The position numbers and the translations under genes were made by a program. The notes beneath the pieces were generated by a model. It saw only the letters and a program-made list of their open reading frames with translations. It was not told the origin of the DNA and did no database searches. A stretch of DNA of 29,349 nucleotides from Sulfurovum sp. (GTDB lineage Bacteria > Campylobacterota > Campylobacteria > Campylobacterales > Sulfurovaceae): assembly GCA_015661795.1 (NCBI GenBank), contig DQVJ01000213.1, forward strand, positions 1-29,349, written 5' to 3'. Shown piece after piece: positions 16,411 through 24,145 of this stretch. Every line of letters starts with the position of its first letter. Within the stretch, counting starts at the first letter, position 1.

Positions 16411-16749
16411 ATGAACTGGGGTAAAGTTTTTTATATATTTTTCACACTGATGTCACTTACGACATCTGCGGCATTTTTATATGAACATTCTGTTGTTGCT
16501 TTGTTTATCGCAGGATCAGTGAATGTTATTTCAACATTATTGAAGATAGGTGTACGTAATATATTATCTGCTGAACTTTTGGCAGGTTCGCTGGTGGCAG
16601 ATTTGCATCTTATACCTGCTTTTTTCGCATTACAATTTTACGGTAATGACTCTTTAGCAACTGGATTGGTGATAGGAGCTGTTGTTGCAAATTCTTATAC
16701 TATATGTGTTACGATGATTGAAAGTGCAAAAGAGAAAGCAGATTTTTAA
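16411..16749 (+). CDS. Small integral membrane protein (DUF6394-like)
   Basis: The 112-residue, strongly hydrophobic protein has about four membrane segments (roughly 5-22, 27-45, 58-77, 80-102) and a short charged C-terminus (ESAKEKADF). It resembles the DUF6394 family, which I recall from Campylobacterota genomes; no function is known. AAGGGG lies just before the ATG. Its position directly downstream of secDF hints at a membrane or secretion role, but this is inference from context only. Confidence 0.65.
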   Translation: MNWGKVFYIFFTLMSLTTSAAFLYEHSVVALFIAGSVNVISTLLKIGVRNILSAELLAGSLVADLHLIPAFFALQFYGNDSLATGLVIGAVVANSYTICVTMIESAKEKADF

Positions 16750-16824
16750 TGATTATGCAAATAATACACGTTTGATACACAGCAAATATGATACTTTAGC
16801 AAAATAATTTTCAAGGATTATATT

Positions 16825-18924
16825 TTGATAAAGGTACCTACATTAGATGGCATAAATCCAGAAGAAAAACGCAAAGAGATTCAAACATATTTTCAGTACT
16901 GTTATAAACGATACGAGTCTCTTTTTAATATCGTTAAACATGAGCAGGCATATTTTAACAAAGCTGATCCCTTACGGCATCCTATTATCTTTTATTATGG
17001 GCATACAGCGACTTTTTTTATCAATAAATTCAAGCTAGCAAAGATGATTGATACACGTATTAATCCTCATTTAGAATCTATTTTTGCTGTAGGAGTAGAT
17101 GAAATGTCTTGGGATGATTTGAATCAAAAGCATTATACATGGCCTACGCTAAAAGAGACACAAGACTATCGTAATAAAGTTTATACACTTGTGAATGAAG
17201 TAATAGCTACTCTTCCTCTTGAATTACCCATTACGCAAGACTCTCCCTGGTGGGTAGTGATGATGGGTATAGAGCATGAAAATATACATCTTGAAACATC
17301 TTCTGTACTTATTCGACAATTGCCTTTTAATGATATACAAGAAGATAAAAACTGGTTAGAATGTAATATTTTTGATAAGGTGTCAGAAAATGTATTGTTG
17401 CCTGTTCCTGCGGGGACAGTCAGTCTAGGGAAACATAAAGATGCAAAACTTTTTGGATGGGACAATGAATATGGAGAACATCAAGTACATATACCAGAAT
17501 TTAAAGCAGCAAAGTATCTTACTTCCAATGCTGAATACTTGGCATTTGTTACCGATAAAGGGTATGAGAATGATATCTTTTGGTGTACAGAAGGTAAAGC
17601 ATGGAAAGCGTATACAGATGCAAGAAATCCGCTGTTTTGGCATAAGAAAGAAACAGGGTTTTACTTACGTACATTAAGCCGTGAAATCCCACTACCTTTA
17701 ACATGGCCTGTCGAAGTGAATCATTTAGAGGCTGCAGCATTTTGTAAATGGAAGAGTATGAAAGAGAATACAAAAATCACCTTACCAACTGAAGATGAAT
17801 ATGTTCGGCTCAGGGACGAGAGCGGGGTAATGACATATTTGGAATGGAGTGCAAAAGAGGAGAATATTGCCAATATTAATTTGGAAAGGTATGCATCATC
17901 TGTTCCAGTAAATACCTATAAGCATGGTAAATTTTATGATATTATAGGCAATGTATGGCAGTGGTCTCGTACTCCAATATACCCGTTTGAGGGTTTTAAA
18001 GTACATCCGATATATGATGATTTCACAGTACCGACATTTGATGGAAAACATAATCTTATAAATGGTGGTTCTTGGGTAAGTTGTGGTAACCTTGCTACAC
18101 AAAATAGTCGCTACGGGTTTAGAAGACATTTTTATCAACATGCAGGATTTAGATATGTACAGAGTAATTATGAAGAGAACATTGTGACAAATATATATAA
18201 TACCGATACGGTAATCTCACAATATTGTCATTTTGGCTGGGGTGAAAATACCTTGGGGGTAGAAAATTATCCTGCAACATGTGCACGTTTGGCATTAGAA
18301 TATATGAAAGATAAACCTAAGAGAAAAGCATTAGATATAGGATGTGCCATAGGAAGAAGTACCTTTGAACTTGCACGTGGATTTGATACGGTGATAGGGG
18401 TAGACTTTTCTGCACGTTTTGTACAAGAAGCACAGGTATTAAAAGAGAATGCAGTTTTACGCTACACGATGCCAACAGAAGGAGAACTAGAAAACTTCCA
18501 TGAGGTAAATTTAAGTAAATTTGATTTAGATAATGAGCGTACCAAAGTCTCTTTTTGGCAGGCGGATGCATGTAACTTAAAACCGATATATAAGGATTTT
18601 GATCTTATTTTTGGGGGTAACCTTATAGACAGACTTTATGATCCCAAAAAGTTTCTAGAGTCAGTAGGAGAACGTCTTAGTGATAAAGGTATATTGATAC
18701 TGACATCACCTTACACATGGCAAGAAGAATCTACCCCGAAAGAAAAATGGATAGGTGGATACAAAAAAGATGGTGAAAATGTATCTACATTACAAGGACT
18801 TGAAGAGATATTGGGAAAAGAATTCACTCTTTTAGATACCCAGAATATACCTTTTGTAATACAAGAAACAGCACGAAAACATCAATATACTATAGCTCAT
18901 ATGACAGTTTGGCAAAAGAAATAG
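16825..18924 (+). CDS. ovoA: 5-histidylcysteine sulfoxide synthase / ovothiol N-methyltransferase OvoA
   Basis: The 699-residue protein has the OvoA architecture. A DinB-like N-terminal domain carries iron ligands H60 (YYGHTATFF) and HX3HxE, H151/H155 in IEHENIHLETSS. A formylglycine-generating-enzyme-like domain (about 190-445) includes NVWQWSRTPIYPFEGF, NGGSWVS and RYGFRRHFYQHAGFRYV. A C-terminal SAM methyltransferase domain includes LDIGCAIGRSTFELARG (503-519). OvoA joins cysteine and histidine with O2 and later methylates the imidazole. The methyltransferase domain separates it from EgtB of ergothioneine synthesis. The start is TTG with AAGGA seven bases upstream. One base separates its stop from the next ATG. 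Confidence 0.92.
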   Translation: MIKVPTLDGINPEEKRKEIQTYFQYCYKRYESLFNIVKHEQAYFNKADPLRHPIIFYYGHTATFFINKFKLAKMIDTRINPHLESIFAVGVDEMSWDDLNQKHYTWPTLKETQDYRNKVYTLVNEVIATLPLELPITQDSPWWVVMMGIEHENIHLETSSVLIRQLPFNDIQEDKNWLECNIFDKVSENVLLPVPAGTVSLGKHKDAKLFGWDNEYGEHQVHIPEFKAAKYLTSNAEYLAFVTDKGYENDIFWCTEGKAWKAYTDARNPLFWHKKETGFYLRTLSREIPLPLTWPVEVNHLEAAAFCKWKSMKENTKITLPTEDEYVRLRDESGVMTYLEWSAKEENIANINLERYASSVPVNTYKHGKFYDIIGNVWQWSRTPIYPFEGFKVHPIYDDFTVPTFDGKHNLINGGSWVSCGNLATQNSRYGFRRHFYQHAGFRYVQSNYEENIVTNIYNTDTVISQYCHFGWGENTLGVENYPATCARLALEYMKDKPKRKALDIGCAIGRSTFELARGFDTVIGVDFSARFVQEAQVLKENAVLRYTMPTEGELENFHEVNLSKFDLDNERTKVSFWQADACNLKPIYKDFDLIFGGNLIDRLYDPKKFLESVGERLSDKGILILTSPYTWQEESTPKEKWIGGYKKDGENVSTLQGLEEILGKEFTLLDTQNIPFVIQETARKHQYTIAHMTVWQKK

Positions 18925-18925
18925 T

Positions 18926-20080
18926 ATGTTTCAATCTATAGGTAGAAAGGGTACTTTTAGCACAAAATATGATGATGCCATTAAAAAATTTGGTACGAGT
19001 GATTTACTACCATTGTGGGTTGCAGATATGGATTTGGCATCACCTCAGTGTGTGCAGGATACCTTGAAAAAAAGAGCAGCACACCCGATTTATGGATATA
19101 CGGTCTACCCAGATGCCTATTATGTAGCGATACAAACATGGATGAAAACCCGTTTTAATTGGGATATAAAAAAAGAGTGGATAGTCCCATGTTATGGGGT
19201 AGTACCTTCTCTTAATTTCGCAATTACAGCATACAGTGAAGAAGGCGATGCAGTAATTATTCAAACACCTTTATATCCCCCATTTAAAAGCTCAATCCAG
19301 CATAAAAACAGAAAAGTTTTAGACAATACGTTGGTCTATAAAGAGGGACAATATCGTATTGATTTTGATGACTTTGAAGCAAAAGCCAGAAACGCTAAGT
19401 TATTTTTACTTTGTTCCCCACATAACCCTACTTCACGTGTTTGGGATAAAAAAGAGTTAGAACAGATGATAGAAATATGTTTAAAGCATGATGTAGTTAT
19501 CATTTCAGATGAGATACATGCAGACCTTGTGTATCAAAAAATATATTTTTCGCTTGGAAGTTTTGAGAAGATAATGGATAAATGTATTATTTTAAATGCA
19601 CCATCCAAAACATTTAATATTGCTGGCCTCAATACTTCTTTTGCTATTATCCCTGAGATAGGTCTGAGAAAATCCTTTATAGTAGAACAAAATAAGTCAG
19701 GTATTACCAATGGAAATCCTTTTGGTATAGAAGCACTTATCTCTGCGTACATGGATGGTGCAGTATGGTTAGATACATTAAAAGAATATTTGGTATCAAA
19801 TATAAGAGATGTTGAAACTTTTTTAAAAAAGCATCATATCCCTATTTATGTTGTGCCAACAGAAGCTACATTCTTGATGTGGCTTGATTGCAAAGAACTA
19901 CACTTATCACATGAAGAGCTATTAGAATTCTTTTTTTATAGAGCAAAGCTTGGATTGAATGATGGAAAAAGTTTTTCAAATGCGGGAGAAGGATTTATGC
20001 GCTTAAATATAGGTACAAGTAAAGAAGTACTTGAAAAGGCCTTAGCACAATTATTAAAAGCTTATAAGGAAATAGCTTGA
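18926..20080 (+). CDS. ovoB: PLP-dependent C-S lyase of the PatB/MalY family, probable ovothiol sulfoxide lyase OvoB
   Basis: The 384-residue fold-type I protein has the PatB/MalY opening (SDLLPLWVADMDLASP), an IYGYTVYPDAYY segment, SPHNPTSRVWDKKEL, ISDEIHADLVY and the PLP lysine K228 in NAPSKTFNIAGLN. By family alone it would be called cystathionine beta-lyase or an aminotransferase. Its position one base after ovoA makes the sulfoxide lyase OvoB the better call: OvoB cleaves 5-histidylcysteine sulfoxide to the 5-thiohistidine that OvoA methylates. Its stop overlaps the next start by four bases. Fold and cofactor are certain; the ovothiol assignment is inferred from context. Confidence 0.75.
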   Translation: MFQSIGRKGTFSTKYDDAIKKFGTSDLLPLWVADMDLASPQCVQDTLKKRAAHPIYGYTVYPDAYYVAIQTWMKTRFNWDIKKEWIVPCYGVVPSLNFAITAYSEEGDAVIIQTPLYPPFKSSIQHKNRKVLDNTLVYKEGQYRIDFDDFEAKARNAKLFLLCSPHNPTSRVWDKKELEQMIEICLKHDVVIISDEIHADLVYQKIYFSLGSFEKIMDKCIILNAPSKTFNIAGLNTSFAIIPEIGLRKSFIVEQNKSGITNGNPFGIEALISAYMDGAVWLDTLKEYLVSNIRDVETFLKKHHIPIYVVPTEATFLMWLDCKELHLSHEELLEFFFYRAKLGLNDGKSFSNAGEGFMRLNIGTSKEVLEKALAQLLKAYKEIA

Positions 20081-21771
20081 AGAGTACTATATTTTATATC
20101 CTACTTTCAGTGTATATATACGCTTTGCCCCAAGGTATTAATACTTTGATACAAAAATCAGGTATCCCCAAAAAGGATATCAGTATTTATATTAAAGAAT
20201 CAGGAAGTGGAGGACAGGTCATTGCCTCTTTGAATGCAGAACAGACACGTACACCAGCTTCAGTTATTAAGGTGTTAACAACATATGCAGCATTATTGAA
20301 ATTGGGATTTCATTACCGTTGGCCAACGAAGTTCTATTATACTGGGAATATACGCTCAGGCGTACTTTATGGGGACTTACTGGTTAAAGGGTTTGGTGAT
20401 CCAACATTAAATGATAAAGACCTTGATAAAATAGTTTCGTATATTCGTGCGGAAGGTATTCATAAAATCACAGGTAATATTATCATAGATAGAAGCTATT
20501 TTAGGGTAGGCACAAAAAATAATTCAGGGTTTGACGAACATACCTACAGTGCCTATAATGCCATGCCAGATGCAATGATGTTTAACGAACGGATTAGTAC
20601 AGTTTGTGTAACCCCTAACAAAAACAATGTCTACAAAAAGGGTGCAGATGAGAGTTATAAAGTTATCAATAAACTCCAGCGTGTGAATAAACCCTGTAAA
20701 GGTAGATATTCTTGGCCGGGAGTACGGATAGATAAAAGTCAAGCTGTGCCTACTTTGTTGTTGCAGGGTAAAATTTCAAAACGATGTGGTAAGCGCAATA
20801 TCTGTAAGGTGATCACCAAACCTTACAAATCATTTTATTATGCCTTAAAAAATAAGTTGAAAAAAAAAGGTATATCTGTAAGAGGCTCTTTGCGTCTTAG
20901 AAAAATACCACAGCACAGGGCAAAAGAACTCTTTACCTATTATTCAAAACCTTTAGAAACTATAGTGTCTAAAACGGCTAAAAAAAGCAATAACCTTTAT
21001 GCAAGACATCTTTTACTGCTTTTAGGTGCAAAAGTATATGGTGCCCCTACAACAGTCAATAAAGGTAGAAAAGCGATTGTCAAAATATTGAAAAATTATG
21101 GGGCTTTAAGTCAGGGAGTCCTTAAAGTAGATAATGGTAGTGGACTGTCACGTTCTGCAAAATTATCTGCAAAGATTTTGGCAGATGTCTATGATAATGC
21201 TTACATTCGGTATGGACAAAGATGGATGAATACACTTTCTATAGCTGGCACTGATGGAACCATAAAAAAGCGTTTTAGAGGAACCATTGTAAAAAATAGA
21301 GCGTGGATGAAAACTGGGACATTGAAACGTGTTAAAAATATAGGGGGATATGTCAAAAGTAAACAAGGCAGACTTTATACAACTGTTATATTGGTACAGA
21401 CAAACAAAGGTAGATGGAAAGCTGCAAAACTTCAAAATAATATTATGAAATGGATTGTAAGATATAAAAGTACAACGAAAATACAGTCAACACAGGCACG
21501 TAACACTCATTCTACCTTATGGGAAATGGAAACCACTTCACCTGAAAAAATCTCAAATGAAAGATATTATGTCCAAACTGGCATGTTTACATTAAAACCA
21601 AGTAAAACATATTTACAGAAAATAGAACACCTTGGATTACCCTATAAAGTACGATATTCACAAAATTATAAAGTATATATAGGTGCTTACAGTCAAGAAA
21701 AAGATGCAAGAAGGGTTTTAAAACAAGTACGTAAACACATAAATAAAGGTGCTTTTATCGTCAAAATGTAA
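20077..21771 (+). CDS. dacB: PBP4-type D-alanyl-D-alanine carboxypeptidase/endopeptidase with C-terminal SPOR domain
   Basis: The 564-residue peptidase-S13 protein has a signal peptide (residues 1 to about 16) and the three penicillin-binding motifs: SVIK (62-65, after RTP), SNN (304-306) and KTG (412-414). Residues about 497-563 form a SPOR domain (YYVQTGMFTLKPSK, then YKVYIGAYSQEKDA), which binds denuded glycan at the septum. E. coli PBP4 has no SPOR domain, so this enzyme is probably directed to division sites by its own tail. The TTG start lies in TTGA, overlapping the ovoB stop, so it is translationally coupled to the ovothiol genes although no metabolic link is obvious. Confidence 0.88.
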   Translation: MKSTIFYILLSVYIYALPQGINTLIQKSGIPKKDISIYIKESGSGGQVIASLNAEQTRTPASVIKVLTTYAALLKLGFHYRWPTKFYYTGNIRSGVLYGDLLVKGFGDPTLNDKDLDKIVSYIRAEGIHKITGNIIIDRSYFRVGTKNNSGFDEHTYSAYNAMPDAMMFNERISTVCVTPNKNNVYKKGADESYKVINKLQRVNKPCKGRYSWPGVRIDKSQAVPTLLLQGKISKRCGKRNICKVITKPYKSFYYALKNKLKKKGISVRGSLRLRKIPQHRAKELFTYYSKPLETIVSKTAKKSNNLYARHLLLLLGAKVYGAPTTVNKGRKAIVKILKNYGALSQGVLKVDNGSGLSRSAKLSAKILADVYDNAYIRYGQRWMNTLSIAGTDGTIKKRFRGTIVKNRAWMKTGTLKRVKNIGGYVKSKQGRLYTTVILVQTNKGRWKAAKLQNNIMKWIVRYKSTTKIQSTQARNTHSTLWEMETTSPEKISNERYYVQTGMFTLKPSKTYLQKIEHLGLPYKVRYSQNYKVYIGAYSQEKDARRVLKQVRKHINKGAFIVKM

Positions 21772-21888
21772 TATATGTTTTCTCTATAGCTGGTCATTTT
21801 TACATATTTATTTTCTTAAATATGCTCTTATCTCAGCCATCATATTTTTATATACTTAAATTGAAACTTAGTCTTTCAGGAGTATATA

Positions 21889-22317
21889 ATGGTTTTATTT
21901 AAAATAAGAAAACAAAAACATATCATTGAAGATGAAATTTATGCTTTACTCGAGCATTTTACAGATGCATCATTAAAGATGTCTATGTCTAGGATTAATG
22001 ATTTGTTTAAGTGCACAAATTGTTATCCTATGATTTTTGGTTATTTTTTGGGTGCTATGGATTATCTCATAGCATATAAAAATATAGATAGCTTAGATGC
22101 AAAAAAACTCTTTAAAGTATACTTATCAACAACTTTTACAGATGAAGATATAGGGAAAGCAAGTGATTTATATGAAATGTGTAAAGATTTAAATACATCA
22201 GAAAAAGGAAGAAATTATATGTTCACAGGAAGAATAGCATGTAAAAAGTGGTTAGAAAATCAACCAGAAATCATTCCTGATTTAAATCGTATGTTATATG
22301 ATGCTTATATACGGTAA
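21889..22317 (+). CDS. Hypothetical protein, 142 residues
   Basis: I do not recognise this protein. It is soluble-looking and mostly helical with a basic N-terminus (KIRKQKH), a CTNC pair near residues 41-44 and an aromatic hydrophobic stretch after it (YPMIFGYFLGAMDYLIAY). The ATG has a strong AGGAG at 21878-21882 and 117 bp of AT-rich sequence upstream with no clear hairpin, so it is probably expressed on its own. The codon choice resembles its neighbours. The CxxC could bind metal or form a disulfide, but two cysteines alone are not evidence. Confidence 0.65.
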   Translation: MVLFKIRKQKHIIEDEIYALLEHFTDASLKMSMSRINDLFKCTNCYPMIFGYFLGAMDYLIAYKNIDSLDAKKLFKVYLSTTFTDEDIGKASDLYEMCKDLNTSEKGRNYMFTGRIACKKWLENQPEIIPDLNRMLYDAYIR

Positions 22318-22347
22318 AGATAGTTTAAAACTTAACTTCAAGTACGC

Positions 22348-22353
22348 TATAAT
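22348..22353 (+). promoter_or_regulatory. Probable -10 box for the aminotransferase-murC operon
   Basis: GCTATAATCC lies in the 57-bp gap after the 142-residue gene, 21 bases before the next ATG. It is positioned to drive the aminotransferase, the helical protein and murC as one message. Confidence 0.45.
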
Positions 22354-22374
22354 CCTTAAAAAATTAGGGCAACA

Positions 22375-23502
22375 ATGCACTTTGAAACCTACCCCTTTGA
22401 AAAACTCAATACTTTACTGCAAAATATCACACCAAATAGTGATTACACATCTCTATCTTTAACTATAGGGGAACCGCAGTTTGCAACACCGAAGTTCATA
22501 CTTGATGCATTAAATAAACATGCAACATTGTTAAACAAATACCCTAAAACCATAGGTGAAAATATCTTACGTGATGCGATGCTAAAGTACAATACAGAAC
22601 GTTTTGGTCTTGCATTAGATAACACACAGATTATCCCCACCTTTGGGACACGTGAGGTACTTTTTAACTTTCCACAGTTTTTACTACATGATGTTGACAA
22701 CCCTGTGATGGTCTTTCCAAATCCTTTTTACCAGATTTATGAAGGGGCAGCAAAAGCATGTAGGGCGGAGGTTATTTACTTAAATCTTACTGCCTCTAAT
22801 CATTTTCAGCCTGAAATTGATGAACTGTCGTTAGCCAAAGCGGACTTTGTGATACTCAACTCTCCCAATAATCCTACAAGCTCCGTTATGCAGATGGATG
22901 CATTGAAAAAATGGGTAGAGCTTGCATTGAAATATGACTTTGTCTTACTCAATGATGAGTGTTATGCAGATTTGTATCTAGATAAACCTTTGCCTTCACT
23001 GTTAAATGCAAGTATAGAAGTGGGAAATGAAGCATTTAAAAATATCTTAGTCATCAATTCTGTTTCAAAACGTTCAAGTGCCCCTGGGCTTCGTTCAGGT
23101 TTCATTGCAGGAGATGCTGACATACTGAGTCAGTATATGGTATATAGAACATATGTTGGTTGTGCTTCACCTCTACCTCTTCAACATGCAGCTGCAGTGG
23201 CATGGGCAGATCAGAAGCATGTAATTATATTTAGAGAAAAATATAAAAAGAATTTTGCTGTTGCCAAAGACATCTTGGGTGTAGAGTCACCAGAAGCCAC
23301 TTTTTATATTTGGCTAAAAGTAGATGATGAGATAGCATTTGCTACGAAGCTTTACAAAGAGTATAATCTAAAAGTGATTCCCGGATCATTTTTGGGACGT
23401 AATGGTCAAGGTAAAGGGTATGTGAGACTTGCCCTTGTGTATGAAGAAGCGTTGACAAAAGAAGCGTTGACAAGAATTAAATTATGTTTGGAGAATCAGT
23501 AA
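22375..23502 (+). CDS. dapC: Class I/II aminotransferase, probable N-succinyldiaminopimelate aminotransferase DapC
   Basis: The 375-residue PLP enzyme has the usual fold-type I landmarks: LSLTIGEPQFATP, PTFGTREVLF, FPNPFYQIYEGAA, LNSPNNPTSS, LLNDECYADLY and the PLP lysine K232 in NSVSKRSSAPGLRSGFIAGD, then the C-terminal arginine region. The Campylobacterota enzyme in this position, close to murC and mutS2, is generally annotated as DapC of lysine/diaminopimelate synthesis, which would supply peptidoglycan precursors next to murC. Substrate specificity cannot be proved from motifs. It ends in a small in-frame duplication (EALTK EALTR). The next gene's ATG overlaps its stop (TAATG). Confidence 0.8.
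   Translation: MHFETYPFEKLNTLLQNITPNSDYTSLSLTIGEPQFATPKFILDALNKHATLLNKYPKTIGENILRDAMLKYNTERFGLALDNTQIIPTFGTREVLFNFPQFLLHDVDNPVMVFPNPFYQIYEGAAKACRAEVIYLNLTASNHFQPEIDELSLAKADFVILNSPNNPTSSVMQMDALKKWVELALKYDFVLLNDECYADLYLDKPLPSLLNASIEVGNEAFKNILVINSVSKRSSAPGLRSGFIAGDADILSQYMVYRTYVGCASPLPLQHAAAVAWADQKHVIIFREKYKKNFAVAKDILGVESPEATFYIWLKVDDEIAFATKLYKEYNLKVIPGSFLGRNGQGKGYVRLALVYEEALTKEALTRIKLCLENQ
23446..23475 (+). repeat. 15-bp in-frame tandem duplication near the dapC 3' end
   Basis: GAAGCGTTGACAAAA is followed directly by GAAGCGTTGACAAGA, encoding EALTK then EALTR at the protein C-terminus. One base differs. It looks like a recent slippage duplication in a helix. Confidence 0.7.
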
Positions 23503-24104
23503 TGCAAACACCAGAAATACATGTAGAAGAATTGAAAAAAGATGAAGAATTCTTAGCCAATATTAAGCGATTGGAAGAGGAGTGTAAAAAGGAGCAGAGT
23601 ATCTCAAAAGGATATCAGTTACTTGATGCACAGCTTATCATAGAAGCACCCGAAGAGGAAATCAATGAGATTTTTACATTCATCGTCAATAATGCATTTG
23701 ACAGGCTAGCAGAAAAACTTACCAATAGACAAACATTTAAGATGCAAGATGAAGAAGACAAGGCAGCAGCAAGAGCAATATATGAGCACGGTATGCAGCG
23801 TTATAGTGAAAATGATCAAAAGGGTGCTAAAGAGATTTTTCTTATATTGAGTCACAGTATGGATAAATATGCATTGAAGGATGCGATGTTGTTACATGCA
23901 GCAGTTGTCATAGCAGGTAAAAGTTTTGATGAATTTATAGATACTATTGTGGATGTCAGTAAAGTAGATGAAAATGATCCTTTGGCATTTTTTGTACAAA
24001 CTTTTACCCACTCTGTTACTGAAATGTTTGATATGTTTAAAAAAGAGGTAGAAGAAGCCAGGGAAGAGATACATATTTTTGCACAGTCACAGGAGTCTTC
24101 ATGA
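23502..24104 (+). CDS. Uncharacterised helical protein between dapC and murC
   Basis: The 200-residue acidic protein is predicted to be almost wholly helical, with coiled-coil-like charged stretches at both ends. A middle part (ARAIYEHGMQRYSENDQKGA) reads like a TPR helix pair and faintly recalls SycD/LcrH chaperones. I do not recognise the family with certainty. ATG 23502 is chosen over ATG 23484 because GGAGA at 23489-23493 is correctly spaced and the ATG overlaps the dapC stop (TAATG). It has no signal peptide. Its place between two peptidoglycan-precursor genes suggests co-expression, not function. Confidence 0.65.
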   Translation: MQTPEIHVEELKKDEEFLANIKRLEEECKKEQSISKGYQLLDAQLIIEAPEEEINEIFTFIVNNAFDRLAEKLTNRQTFKMQDEEDKAAARAIYEHGMQRYSENDQKGAKEIFLILSHSMDKYALKDAMLLHAAVVIAGKSFDEFIDTIVDVSKVDENDPLAFFVQTFTHSVTEMFDMFKKEVEEAREEIHIFAQSQESS

Positions 24105-24145
24105 AAACAAAAATTAAAATTCAGTGCAAGGGAGTCACTAAATGA
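24101..24145 (+). CDS. Candidate 14-codon ORF coupled to murC
   Basis: ATG 24101 to TGA 24143 encodes MKTKIKIQCKGVTK. It has AGGAG (24091-24095) five bases upstream. It overlaps the preceding gene by ATGA and the murC start by ATGA. The geometry is what a translational-coupling leader would show, but a chance frame of 14 codons is easily possible. Confidence 0.35.
   Translation: MKTKIKIQCKGVTK

Noticed and set aside
16772..16792. sigma70 promoter for ovoA formed by TTGATA and TATGAT
   Set aside because: The spacing between the two boxes is only 9 bases, far from the usual 16-18.
16825..18924. Calling the iron enzyme EgtB (ergothioneine pathway)
   Set aside because: A fused C-terminal SAM methyltransferase domain and the absence of egtD point to OvoA.
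18926..20080. Calling the PLP lyase a MalY-type maltose-regulon repressor
   Set aside because: No maltose genes are nearby, and the single-base spacing to ovoA favours an ovothiol role.
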